A DNA stretch of 64,000 nucleotides from Paractinoplanes atraurantiacus (GTDB taxonomy: Bacteria > Actinomycetota > Actinomycetes > Mycobacteriales > Micromonosporaceae), in NCBI RefSeq assembly GCF_900215205.1, contig NZ_OBDY01000031.1, forward strand, positions 1 through 64,000, read 5' to 3'. A model generated the notes under the pieces. It did not search any database, had not been told where the DNA came from, and was given only the letters and a program-made list of their open reading frames with translations. This document shows, in pieces, positions 50,454 to 58,843 of this stretch. The translations under genes were made by a program, and so were the position numbers. Positions within the stretch are counted from its first letter, which is position 1. Each line of letters starts with the position of its first letter.

Positions 50454-51246
50454 GCGGGGAGTTCATGCCCCGCATCAGGGCCAGGACGGTACGGGCGGCG
50501 GGGACGTCCACGCCGTGCTGGGCGGCGGTGCGGACCACGGCGCCGACGATCAGCTCGTGTTCGGTGGGGCGGCCGTGGTGCGTGGAGGCGCCGTCGGCGT
50601 ACGCGATGGTCTCGGTGATCGCCTCGTCGGGCAACGGGATGCCGGCGGCGCGGGCGGTCGTCACGGCCTCGGCCAGCAGGGCCGGGGCCAGGGCGCGGAT
50701 GACAGGGTCGGACGGGACCATCAGGTTGAGCAGGAGCTTGCGCCAGGCGGCCTGCTCGAAGTCGGCGCTCGGGACGATCCGCAGCGGCGTGCCCGCGAAC
50801 AGGGCGGCGAAATCGGTGGCGTCGGCGGGAACCCGCACCGTGTCGCCGAAGGACCAGTCGACGTGGCCGGGCGACAGGGTCTGGACGGCCAGGTGGATGA
50901 GCGCCGGCACGACCCGCGTGCCGGACGGCAGCCACGGGCGTAGCCGGGCGGCGTGGTCGATGCCGTTCCGCAGCACCGCGACCCGGGTGTGCGGGCCGAC
51001 CAGGGCGCCGAGCCAGCCGGCGGCGCCGGGCACGTCGTACGCCTTGGTGGCGACCATCACCCAGTCGGCCGGCCTCGCCTCGGCCGGGTCCGTCAGCACG
51101 GGCAGGCGGACCGGGCCGAGCGGGTCGACTCTCGGGCCGCCGGCGGGCGAGCGCCGGGCACAGAGGACTACGTCGTGGCCGGCCCCGTGCAGCACGGCCG
51201 CGAAGACGGTGCCGATGGCGCCGCCGCCGATGATCGCAACTTTCAC
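50440..51246 (-). CDS. ketopantoate reductase-like oxidoreductase (ApbA/PanE family)
   Basis: The 268-residue protein starts at GTG with KVAIIGGGAIGTVFAAVLHGAG and has VMVATKAYD, and the C-terminal helical domain with FEQAAWRKLLLNLMV and NSPL. It is somewhat short compared with PanE (about 300 residues). Genuine pantothenate synthesis or reduction of another 2-keto acid cannot be separated by sequence. Confidence 0.8.
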   Translation of the reverse strand: MKVAIIGGGAIGTVFAAVLHGAGHDVVLCARRSPAGGPRVDPLGPVRLPVLTDPAEARPADWVMVATKAYDVPGAAGWLGALVGPHTRVAVLRNGIDHAARLRPWLPSGTRVVPALIHLAVQTLSPGHVDWSFGDTVRVPADATDFAALFAGTPLRIVPSADFEQAAWRKLLLNLMVPSDPVIRALAPALLAEAVTTARAAGIPLPDEAITETIAYADGASTHHGRPTEHELIVGAVVRTAAQHGVDVPAARTVLALMRGMNSPLSLR

Positions 51247-51358
51247 CGGTCGAACGATGCCACGCGGAAACCGGCCGTGAGCAGTGAAAAGGCGCACGAG
51301 CGCGGAGATGGACATCTTGCTTCCGCCGGCAAGTGCAACGTACGCCACACTTGGACCC

Positions 51359-51577
51359 ATGATTAGCGAGGATGTGGTGTCGGTCGCGGTGGTCACCAGC
51401 CGGTCGGAGGCGGAGATCATCGCGGGTCTGCTGCGCAGCTACGGGCTCAAGGTGGGCGTGTCCGCGGACGACGCGGGCCAGCAGGAACCGCAGTTACAGC
51501 TCAACGGCGTGCATGTGTACGTCGCCCCCGGAGATGAGGCCGAAGCGCGGGAGATCCTGTCCGCGTCGGGCCAGTAA
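51359..51577 (+). CDS. DUF2007-like putative signal-transducing mini-protein
   Basis: The 72-residue protein (MISEDVVSVAVVTSRSEAEI) has a ferredoxin-like pattern ending VYVAPGDEAEAREILSAS, matching the DUF2007 family of small PII-like proteins of unknown role. The ATG at 51359 is chosen to fit family length. The stop is directly followed by the convergent stop of the RpiR gene. Confidence 0.78.
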   Translation: MISEDVVSVAVVTSRSEAEIIAGLLRSYGLKVGVSADDAGQQEPQLQLNGVHVYVAPGDEAEAREILSASGQ

Positions 51578-52399
51578 CTAGTAGACCCAACGGTCCACGA
51601 GCGCCTCGTGAGCCTCGAGGCGCTCCTGGGTTCTTCCCGGGTCGGTGGCGGCGATCGCGTCGAGCAGGCTGATCGCCAGCACCACGACCGCCGCGTGCGA
51701 GTCGAAGACCAGGCCGGTGCCGACCGGCGCCACCAGCAGCACGTCGGCGTCGCCGGCGAAGGGCGCCAGCGCCGTGTCGGCGATCACCACGGTGGTCAGC
51801 CCGAGCCCGCGCGCGAGCCGTATCGCCGAGACCGTTCCGGCCGGGTAGCGGGGCATCGCGAAGAACAGCGCGGCCGAAGCGCCCTCCTGCCGTAGTTGCA
51901 GCACGAAGTCGTCGGCACTGCCCGCGTCCGTGCACACCTTGACCGCCGGAAGCGCTCGTCGGGCGAAATATCCGAAATAGTCGGCGAGGGCGGCCGAGGC
52001 GCGCAGCCCGACCACGCCCAGGGGAGCGGTCGCCGCCAAGGCTTCGACGGCCGCGGGCATCCAGCGCGCGGCCCGCGCCAGCCCGGCGACATTCGCCGTC
52101 TCCTGATCGATCGCGCTGTGCCGGGGCGAGGGCACGCGAGCGGCGGGAGCGGAAGAGGGCAGCACGGCCTCGCGCAGGGCGGCCCGGAAATCCGGGTAGC
52201 CGGCGAAGCCGAGAGCGGTCGCCAAGCGGGTCACGGTCGGCTGGCTCACACCGGCGCGCTTGGAGATCTCGATGGTCGACAGGAACGCCACGTCCGGGAA
52301 CATGCCCAGCATGCGCTGCACGATCTGCCGCTGCGAGGGCGAGAGCCGATGCCGCCGGGCGAGGTCGAGCAGCCAATCCTCAGCCTGTCCGATGTCCAT
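51578..52399 (-). CDS. MurR/RpiR-family transcriptional regulator
   Basis: The 273-residue protein has an N-terminal HTH_6 domain (LSPSQRQIVQRMLGMFPDVAFLSTIEI, ISKRAGVSQPTVTRLATALGF) and a SIS domain (GVVGLRASAALADYFGYF, ALFFAMPRYPAGTVSAIRLA, GLTTVVIADTALAPFAGDADVLL). SIS-domain regulators usually sense phosphosugars but are also found with amino-acid catabolic genes. It is divergent from the cyclodeaminase-lyase operon, which it probably controls. Confidence 0.88.
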   Translation of the reverse strand: MDIGQAEDWLLDLARRHRLSPSQRQIVQRMLGMFPDVAFLSTIEISKRAGVSQPTVTRLATALGFAGYPDFRAALREAVLPSSAPAARVPSPRHSAIDQETANVAGLARAARWMPAAVEALAATAPLGVVGLRASAALADYFGYFARRALPAVKVCTDAGSADDFVLQLRQEGASAALFFAMPRYPAGTVSAIRLARGLGLTTVVIADTALAPFAGDADVLLVAPVGTGLVFDSHAAVVVLAISLLDAIAATDPGRTQERLEAHEALVDRWVY

Positions 52400-52418
52400 G
52401 CCCGCCCCCGATCTACCC

Positions 52419-52425
52419 TGAATAG
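52419..52425. promoter_or_regulatory. TGAATAG half-site in the RpiR/cyclodeaminase promoter
   Basis: TGAATAG followed by CCTA lies between the divergent RpiR and cyclodeaminase genes. It is flanked by CCGATC and GATCGG arms at about 52408-52413 and 52436-52441. The same heptamer forms the inverted repeat at 58787-58814 in front of the lyase and betaine-transporter genes. Confidence 0.4.
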
Positions 52426-52456
52426 CCTAAAACACGATCGGACAAGGGTGCATTCG

Positions 52457-53461
52457 ATGATTCATCTGCGGTTCCTCTCCGGCCCGGACATCGAGGAGCT
52501 CGGCGTCGGCCCGGACGACGCGATCGCCGCCGTCGAATCGGTCGTCGCCGCGCACGGCCGGGGCGAGACCGTCTTCGAGCCCCGCATGCACCTCGTGCCG
52601 GACAACGGCGGCGTCGGCCACTTCAACATCCTGCGCGGGCATGTCTCGACGCTCGGACAAAACGGCGTGGCCGGCGTCAAGGTGGTCGGCGACTTCGTGC
52701 CCAACTACGAGCGCGGCCTGCCCAGCGAGCTGGCCATGGTGACGCTGCTCGACCCGTACACCGGCGTACCCCTGTCCATCATGGATGCCACCTGGATCAC
52801 CGAGATGCGCACCGGCGCCATGACCGCCGTCGGCGCCAGATATCTGGCCCGCCCCGACTCGCGCGTGCTCGGCCACGTCGGCGCCCGCGGCACCGCCTTC
52901 GCCAACATCACATTGCTGGACCGGCTGTTCGACCTCGACGAGATCCGGGTGACCAGCCGCCGGGCCGAGTCGCGCGAAGCCTTCGGCGCGCGCCTGCGTG
53001 AGGCCACCGACACCCCGGTCCGCGTCGTCGAGACCGCCGACGAGGTGTTCGACGGCGCCGACATCCTGGTCGAGGCGTCACGCCTGACCGAGCCCCGGCC
53101 GCTCCTGCGCACGGCTCTGGTCAGACCCGGGGCCTTCGTGGTGCCGTACGGCACCGTCAGCGCCGTTGAACTCGATCTGCTCGACGTCATGGACAAGGTG
53201 GTGGTCGACGACTGGCGCGAGTCGCAGTCGGGCCGCTTCGGTGCGCTGCGCGCGCACGTCGACACCGGCCGCCTGAGCGAGGAGAGCCTCTACGCCCAGC
53301 TCGGCGAGATCGTCAGCGGCCGGAAGCCGGGCCGCGAGTCGCCCGAGGAGCGGATCCTGTTGTGGCACCGAGGCCTGTCGATTCTCGACGTCGCCCTCGC
53401 CCATCTGATCCTGACCCGCGCCGAGGCCGCCGGCGCCGGCACGATGCTGCGATACCGATGA
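52457..53461 (+). CDS. ornithine cyclodeaminase/mu-crystallin-family protein
   Basis: The 334-residue protein has the family layout: GVAGVKVVGDFVPNYERGLPS, substrate-site Arg in WITEMRTGAMTAVGARYLA, Rossmann motif GHVGARGTAFANITLL, and DILVEASRLTEPRPLL. Members include ornithine cyclodeaminase, alanine dehydrogenase, ketimine reductase and N-substituted amino-acid dehydrogenases. Its overlap by 4 nt with a lyase-like gene suggests it processes an amino or imino acid in the same pathway. Confidence 0.83.
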   Translation: MIHLRFLSGPDIEELGVGPDDAIAAVESVVAAHGRGETVFEPRMHLVPDNGGVGHFNILRGHVSTLGQNGVAGVKVVGDFVPNYERGLPSELAMVTLLDPYTGVPLSIMDATWITEMRTGAMTAVGARYLARPDSRVLGHVGARGTAFANITLLDRLFDLDEIRVTSRRAESREAFGARLREATDTPVRVVETADEVFDGADILVEASRLTEPRPLLRTALVRPGAFVVPYGTVSAVELDLLDVMDKVVVDDWRESQSGRFGALRAHVDTGRLSEESLYAQLGEIVSGRKPGRESPEERILLWHRGLSILDVALAHLILTRAEAAGAGTMLRYR

Positions 53462-54891
53462 GGATCACCCGACCGGCCGACCTGGATCGCGCCGCCGTCG
53501 CCGACATCGCCGGGGGAGCGTTCCCCGAGCTGTCCGCCGACCTCCTGAAAGACCTGGAAGCCTCCCGCGCGGCGACGCTGAACGACCTCGACGGCGACGA
53601 ACCGGTCTACGGCGTCAACACCGGGATGGGTGCGCTTTCGGGGGTACGCCTCGACGCCGAGGCCCAGAAGCAGCATCAGAACACCTTGATGGCGGGCCGC
53701 GCGGCCGGCTCCGCGCCGTGGCTGCGCCCCGTGGAGGCGCGAGCGCTCATCGCCGTACGCCTGAGGAATCTCCTGGACCCCGCGGCCGGAGTCTCGCCCC
53801 AACTCTGCACCCACCTGGCCGCCATGCTCGAAGCCGGCGCCGAGCCGCGGATCCCGCTGCGCGGCGGTGCCGCCGGCGAGATCATCCCGCTCGCCCACCT
53901 CGGCCTGGCCGTCCTCGACGGCGGCTATTCGTTCGGCCCCAAGGAGGGCGTCGCGTTTCTTGAGGGCGTGCCCGGCCTGACCGGCCTGTCCGTGCTCGCG
54001 GCGGCGGCGGCCCGGACCCTCGTCGCGCAGGTCGTGGCCGTCGCCGGCGACGAGATGGCCCTGATCGGGGCCAGCCGCGACCCGCTGCACCCGGCCACCG
54101 CCCGCGGCGACGCCGAGCTCACCGCGATCCTGGCCGCGCTGTCCGATCGGCGCGGCGACGCACCCGCCCGGGCGCTCCAGGCCCCGGTGTCCTTCCGCGT
54201 CACCGCGCCCGCCCTCGCCGTCACCCTGCGGGCCGCCGCAGCGGTCGACGCCGCCGTCGACCGTGCCCTGACCGCCGTCACCGACTCCCCGGCCCACCTG
54301 GACGGCCGTTTCGTCGGCACGGCCGGTTTTGCGGGAACCGACCTGACCGCCGCGCTGAGTGCCCTGACGGCTGCTCTCGTGCACCTGGCCGAGGTCGGCG
54401 CGGCTCGCCTCCACCGGCTGCTCGACCCGCAGGTGACCGGCCTGCCCCGGCAGCTCTCGGACGCGCCCGGACGGCACGCCGGCATGGTCTCGGTGCACAA
54501 GCGGGCGGTCGGCAGCGCGCACCGGCTGCGGAGGTTCGCGCTGCCGGCGCTGATCGGCCCGATGGAGACGTCGACCGGCCAGGAGGACGTGCAGAGCTTC
54601 GGCTTCGAGGCGTACGAGTGCTTCACGGAGGTCGTGGCCGGCCTGCGCGACGTCCTCGCCTGCGAGATCCTGGCGGTCGAGCAGGGCCGCCGCCTGCGCC
54701 TCCCGCGCGACGAGGCGGGTGAGCCGACGGCGCCGGGCGGGCCGAGCGACCCGGGCGGGCCGGGCGGCACCCATGACCGGCCCTACGGGCCGGAGATCGA
54801 CCGCTACGTCACCCGGCTGGCGGACGGCTGGTCGATCCCCGCTCGACCAGCGACGGGCGGAACGGCGACGGCGCCGCCGACCGGTCGATGA
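53458..54891 (+). CDS. aromatic amino acid lyase homologue lacking the MIO triad
   Basis: The 477-residue protein has the HAL/PAL fold: VYGVNTGMGALSGVRL (Tyr51), and LRGGAAGEIIPLAHLGLA in place of the MIO segment GASGDLAPLAH. Residues 138-140 are Ala-Ala-Gly, so the serine needed to form methylidene-imidazolone is absent. QDPYSLR is replaced by QAPVSFR (241-247), while TSTGQEDVQSFG (371-382) keeps QED. It therefore cannot work as a normal ammonia-lyase; a MIO-independent elimination or a noncatalytic role is possible. It overlaps the cyclodeaminase gene and, by 83 nt, the convergent lacI-type gene. Confidence 0.8.
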   Translation: MRITRPADLDRAAVADIAGGAFPELSADLLKDLEASRAATLNDLDGDEPVYGVNTGMGALSGVRLDAEAQKQHQNTLMAGRAAGSAPWLRPVEARALIAVRLRNLLDPAAGVSPQLCTHLAAMLEAGAEPRIPLRGGAAGEIIPLAHLGLAVLDGGYSFGPKEGVAFLEGVPGLTGLSVLAAAAARTLVAQVVAVAGDEMALIGASRDPLHPATARGDAELTAILAALSDRRGDAPARALQAPVSFRVTAPALAVTLRAAAAVDAAVDRALTAVTDSPAHLDGRFVGTAGFAGTDLTAALSALTAALVHLAEVGAARLHRLLDPQVTGLPRQLSDAPGRHAGMVSVHKRAVGSAHRLRRFALPALIGPMETSTGQEDVQSFGFEAYECFTEVVAGLRDVLACEILAVEQGRRLRLPRDEAGEPTAPGGPSDPGGPGGTHDRPYGPEIDRYVTRLADGWSIPARPATGGTATAPPTGR

Positions 54892-55801
54892 GCTGGCCCA
54901 CGGCCGACTCCACGATGGCGTCCTCGTCCCACGCCATCGTGGTCAGCCCGGGACTGACCAGCGCGGCCAGTTGATGGTCGTCGTAGCCGATGACGGAGAC
55001 GTCGGACGGCACGCGCAGCCCGGTCGCCCGCGCCGCGTGATAGGCGGCGAAGGCCAGTGAGTCGCTCAGGCAGAACAGCGCGGTCGGCCGCCCCCGGTCG
55101 GCCAGCAGCGCCGACACGACCGTGACAGCCTCGGTGGTCGCGGCCGGCGCCGAGACGATGCTCAGCTCCAGCCCGATCGAGGCCGCGATGCGCGGCGCCA
55201 GCACCTCGGACGGACGGCCCGGCGTGGACGGCAGCGACGGCGCGAGCATGCCGACGCGCCGGTGACCGAGCTCCTGGAGGTGGCGCAGCGCGGCCGTCAC
55301 CCCGTACTCGTTGTCGAAGAGCACGCAGCCCGAGCCCGGCCGTTCGGTCAGGGCGTCGCCGAGCGAGACGACCGCGACCTCCGGGGCGAGCAGCCGCCAG
55401 TACGACGCCGAGGGGTCGACCGGGGAGACGATGGCGCCGTCGACCCGCTGGGCGGCGAACTGCTCGACGATCAGCCGCTCCTGCGAGGGGTCGGCGTCGG
55501 CGTCGGCGATCGTCGCGTACCGGCCCCGGCTGCGCAGGGCCCGGGTCAGCAGCACCGAGAGATCCTGCTGCCACAGGTCGCGCAGGGACCCGGAGACCCC
55601 GATCGATCCCGTACGCCCGCTGGCCAGCGCCCGGGCGATCGGGTCGACGGTGTAGCCGAGCTCGTCGGCGAGCTCGCGCACCCGGCGGATGGTGTCGGGG
55701 GAGCCGCGCACGCCGCGCAGTGCGTACGACGTGGCGGCCAGGGACAGCCCGGCGGCGGTCGCCAGATCCTGGAGGGTCCGTCGCGGTTGCTGCCGTGACA
55801 T
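54809..55801 (-). CDS. LacI-family transcriptional regulator
   Basis: The 330-residue regulator begins with the LacI HTH and hinge: RRTLQDLATAAGLSLAATSYALRG, RELADELGYTVDPIARALASGRTGSIGV. The periplasmic-binding-protein-like domain includes VDGAIVSPVD, GHRRVGMLAP and PSDVSVIGYDDHQLAALVSPGLTT. It is divergent from the amidohydrolase-cupin operon, whose promoter carries a double GAAGCGCTTC operator. Its ligand is unknown. The 3' end overlaps the lyase-like gene by 83 nt. Confidence 0.88.
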   Translation of the reverse strand: MSRQQPRRTLQDLATAAGLSLAATSYALRGVRGSPDTIRRVRELADELGYTVDPIARALASGRTGSIGVSGSLRDLWQQDLSVLLTRALRSRGRYATIADADADPSQERLIVEQFAAQRVDGAIVSPVDPSASYWRLLAPEVAVVSLGDALTERPGSGCVLFDNEYGVTAALRHLQELGHRRVGMLAPSLPSTPGRPSEVLAPRIAASIGLELSIVSAPAATTEAVTVVSALLADRGRPTALFCLSDSLAFAAYHAARATGLRVPSDVSVIGYDDHQLAALVSPGLTTMAWDEDAIVESAVGQLIDRSAAPSPFRPSLVERGSTSRPPAG

Positions 55802-55855
55802 CGACTGAGGGTAACACCCGTTCCGTAGGGTGGGATCACGTTGCGGGTACGGTGG

Positions 55856-55893
55856 GGAAGCGCTTCACTTTTGAGTACTTGTGAAGCGCTTCC
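55856..55893. promoter_or_regulatory. double LacI-type operator
   Basis: GGAAGCGCTTCAC (55856-55868) and its exact reverse complement GTGAAGCGCTTCC (55881-55893) flank a 12-nt spacer. Each arm contains the self-complementary core GAAGCGCTTC, typical of LacI-family sites. It lies 25 nt before the amidohydrolase start codon. Confidence 0.88.
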
Positions 55894-55918
55894 CTCGCAC
55901 GGAAAGTGAGACCCGGCC

Positions 55919-56806
55919 ATGCTGATCGACTGCCATCAGCACCTCTGGCCGGCGCGCCTGGTGGAGGCTCTCCGGCGCCGTGAAGACTATCCCTACCTGC
56001 GCGAATGGACCTTGTATCTGCCCGGCGAGGCGCCGTACGAGGTCGACCCGCACGCCCATGACGTGGAGAAACGCCGCGCCGTGGAGATCGCTGTGGGTAA
56101 GGAGACGGTGATCCTCTCCATCTCCTCTCCGCTAGGTATGGAATATCTGGAATCGCCGGAACTGCTCGATGTCTGGCACGAGAGCGGCCTGGCGCTGCCC
56201 GACCCGTTCCGCATCTGGGCCGCCGCCAACGTCGCCGCGCCCGACCCCTCGACCCTTGCCAAGATCCTCACAGAGGACCGCGTCGTCGGCGTTCAGCTGC
56301 CCGCGACCGCCCTGGGCGACCCGGCCGCCATCGAGCGGATCGGCCCGCTGCTCCAGGAGGCCGAGCGGGCGAACAAGCCGGTGCTGGTCCACCCCGGCCC
56401 GGCCCCCGCCTGCGACCCGGGAGCGCCGTCGTGGTGGCCGGCCATGGTCCCGTACGTGGCCCAGATGCACAGCGCCTGGCTCGCCTGGCACGTCGCCGGC
56501 CGCAAACAGCACCCGCGGCTGCGGATCGCCTTCGTCGCCCTGGCCGGGCTCGCCCCGCTGCACCACGAGCGCCTGGCCGCCCGCGGCGGCGCGCTGGGCC
56601 CGCTCGACCCGTACGTCTATTACGAGACCAGCTCGTACGGCACCCGCGCGATCGACGCCCTCACCCGCGTCGTCGGCGTCGACCCGCTCGTGCACGGCTC
56701 CGACCGCCCGTACGCGGAACCGGTCGACCCCGGCCTGGGCGAGGCGTTCCGCCACGCGCTGTTCACCGCCAACCCCCGTCATCTGCTGACAGGAGAACCG
56801 AGATGA
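55919..56806 (+). CDS. amidohydrolase-family protein (amidohydrolase 2 type)
   Basis: The 295-residue TIM-barrel hydrolase starts MLIDCHQHLWPARLVEAL with the HxH metal site. It has VGVQLPATAL, NKPVLVHPGPAP with a metal-ligand His, and closes with VHGSDRPYAEP, the C-terminal catalytic Asp region. Family members hydrolyse lactones or decarboxylate aromatic acids. The gene follows the LacI operator and overlaps the cupin gene by 4 nt. Confidence 0.83.
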   Translation: MLIDCHQHLWPARLVEALRRREDYPYLREWTLYLPGEAPYEVDPHAHDVEKRRAVEIAVGKETVILSISSPLGMEYLESPELLDVWHESGLALPDPFRIWAAANVAAPDPSTLAKILTEDRVVGVQLPATALGDPAAIERIGPLLQEAERANKPVLVHPGPAPACDPGAPSWWPAMVPYVAQMHSAWLAWHVAGRKQHPRLRIAFVALAGLAPLHHERLAARGGALGPLDPYVYYETSSYGTRAIDALTRVVGVDPLVHGSDRPYAEPVDPGLGEAFRHALFTANPRHLLTGEPR

Positions 56807-57321
56807 CGACCGACACCGTCGCGGTCACCGATCCGGCGCGCCTGCCCGATCTGCCCGGCCGGGTGCTCAGCCCCAAGGAGCTGCAGTCGTGGGTCAGCGA
56901 GCTGGCCACCAGGACGGAGTTGTGGGAGCCGCTCGTGCGGCACGACACCGGCCAGCGGCACTACGCCTCGCTCTACCGCGACAGCGACATCGACGTGTGG
57001 GTGCTCTGCTGGAACACCGAGGACGACACCGGCTGGCACGACCACGACATCTCCTCGGGCGCGGTCGCCGTCACCCGGGGCGCGGTCAACGAGGCCAACC
57101 CGCGGATGGGCGGCGAGCCGGTGAACCGCGTCGTCGGTGCGGGGCGGGCCTTCGCCTTCGGGCCCGACCACATCCACCGCATGTCCGGCGCCGTCGACGG
57201 GTCGGTGTCGATCCACGCGTACTCGCCGCCGCTCTGGCGCATGGGGCAATACTCGATCAGCGAGAGCGGCGTCATGCGCCGCAAGGCCGTCAGCTACGCC
57301 GACGAGCTGCGCCCGCTGTAG
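56803..57321 (+). CDS. cysteine dioxygenase-like cupin (thiol dioxygenase family)
   Basis: The 172-residue protein has VWVLCWNTEDDTGWHDHDIS with the HxH pair, followed by SSGAVAVTRGAVNE, and a third histidine in FAFGPDHIHRMSG. This gives a three-His iron site like that of cysteine and other thiol dioxygenases. The substrate may be cysteine, mercaptopropionate or another small thiol. The ATG overlaps the amidohydrolase stop. The last 28 nt overlap the convergent second lyase gene. Confidence 0.8.
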   Translation: MTTDTVAVTDPARLPDLPGRVLSPKELQSWVSELATRTELWEPLVRHDTGQRHYASLYRDSDIDVWVLCWNTEDDTGWHDHDISSGAVAVTRGAVNEANPRMGGEPVNRVVGAGRAFAFGPDHIHRMSGAVDGSVSIHAYSPPLWRMGQYSISESGVMRRKAVSYADELRPL

Positions 57322-58727
57322 CTCGCCAGCCGCGGCAACACCTCGGCCGCGGCGGTCAGATCGATGCCGATCGGCCGGTCGCCGGCTTCGGGGTCCAAGA
57401 CCTTCGAGACCATGTCGTACGCGTCCTGAGCCGGCCCCTCGGGCAACCGGCCGGGCGCCATCCGCAGCGCCCGGACCGCGGCCACCAGCTCGGCCGCCAG
57501 CAGCGTCGGCGCCAGGTCGGCCATCGCCCGCAGCGCCCGCGCGCCCTGGGTGGCGAAGCTGGCGTGCTCCTCCAGGCCGAGCGAGATGGTCAGCGTGCCG
57601 GCCGAGATCGGCTGCATGCCGACGCGGATCTCGGTCAGCACGTCCTGCACCACGTACTCGCTGATCATCAGGCCGGAGCTGCCGGCCGGGCCGTCGGCCA
57701 AGAACGCCCGCAGCCCGGTCATGTCGGGCCGCATCAGCAGGCCGAGCCGGGCCGACGAGAGGGCCAGCACCGGCAGGAACGAACCGCGCAGGGTGTCGAG
57801 GCTGGTCGCGACCGTCGCCGTGTGGAACTGGCCGTGGTGCAGCACGGCGTCCGCGGTGACCAGCGGGTTCTCCACGGCCGCGTTGATCTCCTCGGTCAGC
57901 ACGTAGCGCAGCTGCCGCACGGCGTGCGCGGCCGGCGCGGTGACCTGGGGGAGGACCCGCAGCCCGAACGGGTCCTGGATGCGCGCGGGCTCGCCGGCCC
58001 CGGCCACCAGGCGGCCCATGGTCGCCGCGACCTCGAGCTGACCGGGGTGGGCGCGAGCCGTGTGCACGGCCGGGTGGAAGGCCTCCGGGTTGCCGCGCAG
58101 CGCCAGGAAGGACAACGCGGCGACCACTATGGACGCGTCCAGGAGGTGTGCGACGCGGCTCAGCGCCAGCGCCGCCGTGGCCACGGTCAGCGCGCTCGAG
58201 CTGATCATCGGCAGGGCGTCGGTGGCGTTGATCAGCGTGGCCGGCGCGCTGCCCGAACGCCACGGGCGCTCGCCGGCCAGCGTCAGCGCGAGCTCGGCCA
58301 GCGAGGCCAGGTCGCCGGTGCCGATCGCGCCCCACGAGTGCAGGGCGGGCACGGCGCCGGCGCTCAGCGCGGCGGCCAGCGACTCGGCCACGCTCCGGGA
58401 GATGCCGCTGCCGCCGGCCAGGATCTGATTGAGCCGTACGGCCATGGTCGCCCGGGCCGTGACGTCGTCGACCTCCGGGCCGACCGCCGCGCAATGGCTG
58501 CGCAGCAGCCGCAGGCCGTGACCCTCGGACGTGCGCTCGTGACGGTTGGCGCCGACGCCCGTGTTGGCGCCGTAGACCGCGCCGTGCTCGCGGGCGAGTT
58601 GCAGCAGCGAGTGACGCTCGTCGATCAGGCGCAGTGCCGCCTCGTCGACCGTGACGCCGGCCGTGCCGGAGGCGATGGCGACCAGACCCTCGAGCGTCAA
58701 GGTGCGGCCGTCGAGCGACACCCCCAT
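57294..58727 (-). CDS. second aromatic amino acid lyase homologue with GTG in place of the ASG triad
   Basis: The 477-residue protein keeps much of the lyase fold: VYGANTGVGANRHERT (Tyr52), IQDPFGLRVLPQV (251-262) and ENPLV (286-290). The MIO position, however, reads GAIGTGDLASLAE: residues 136-138 are Gly-Thr-Gly rather than Ala-Ser-Gly. The later QED motif is LEEHASF (385-391). Thr in place of Ser makes normal MIO formation doubtful. It is divergent from the betaine ABC operon across a TGAATAG inverted repeat, linking lyase and importer. Confidence 0.82.
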   Translation of the reverse strand: MGVSLDGRTLTLEGLVAIASGTAGVTVDEAALRLIDERHSLLQLAREHGAVYGANTGVGANRHERTSEGHGLRLLRSHCAAVGPEVDDVTARATMAVRLNQILAGGSGISRSVAESLAAALSAGAVPALHSWGAIGTGDLASLAELALTLAGERPWRSGSAPATLINATDALPMISSSALTVATAALALSRVAHLLDASIVVAALSFLALRGNPEAFHPAVHTARAHPGQLEVAATMGRLVAGAGEPARIQDPFGLRVLPQVTAPAAHAVRQLRYVLTEEINAAVENPLVTADAVLHHGQFHTATVATSLDTLRGSFLPVLALSSARLGLLMRPDMTGLRAFLADGPAGSSGLMISEYVVQDVLTEIRVGMQPISAGTLTISLGLEEHASFATQGARALRAMADLAPTLLAAELVAAVRALRMAPGRLPEGPAQDAYDMVSKVLDPEAGDRPIGIDLTAAAEVLPRLASYSGRSSSA

Positions 58728-58786
58728 AGTGATCTCCAGCTTGAAGGTTTCCGGACCGTAACGGGCTCCGGCCTTCCGTTGACAGC

Positions 58787-58814
58787 CTATTCACTACACC
58801 GCAAGTATGAATAG
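58787..58814. promoter_or_regulatory. inverted repeat CTATTCA-N14-TGAATAG
   Basis: CTATTCA (58787-58793) and TGAATAG (58808-58814) are perfect arms between the second lyase gene and the betaine ABC operon. The same heptamer occurs in the RpiR/cyclodeaminase promoter, so one regulator may control both. Confidence 0.55.
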
Positions 58815-58843
58815 CGCCATTCAGACGACCGCCCAGGAGAACC

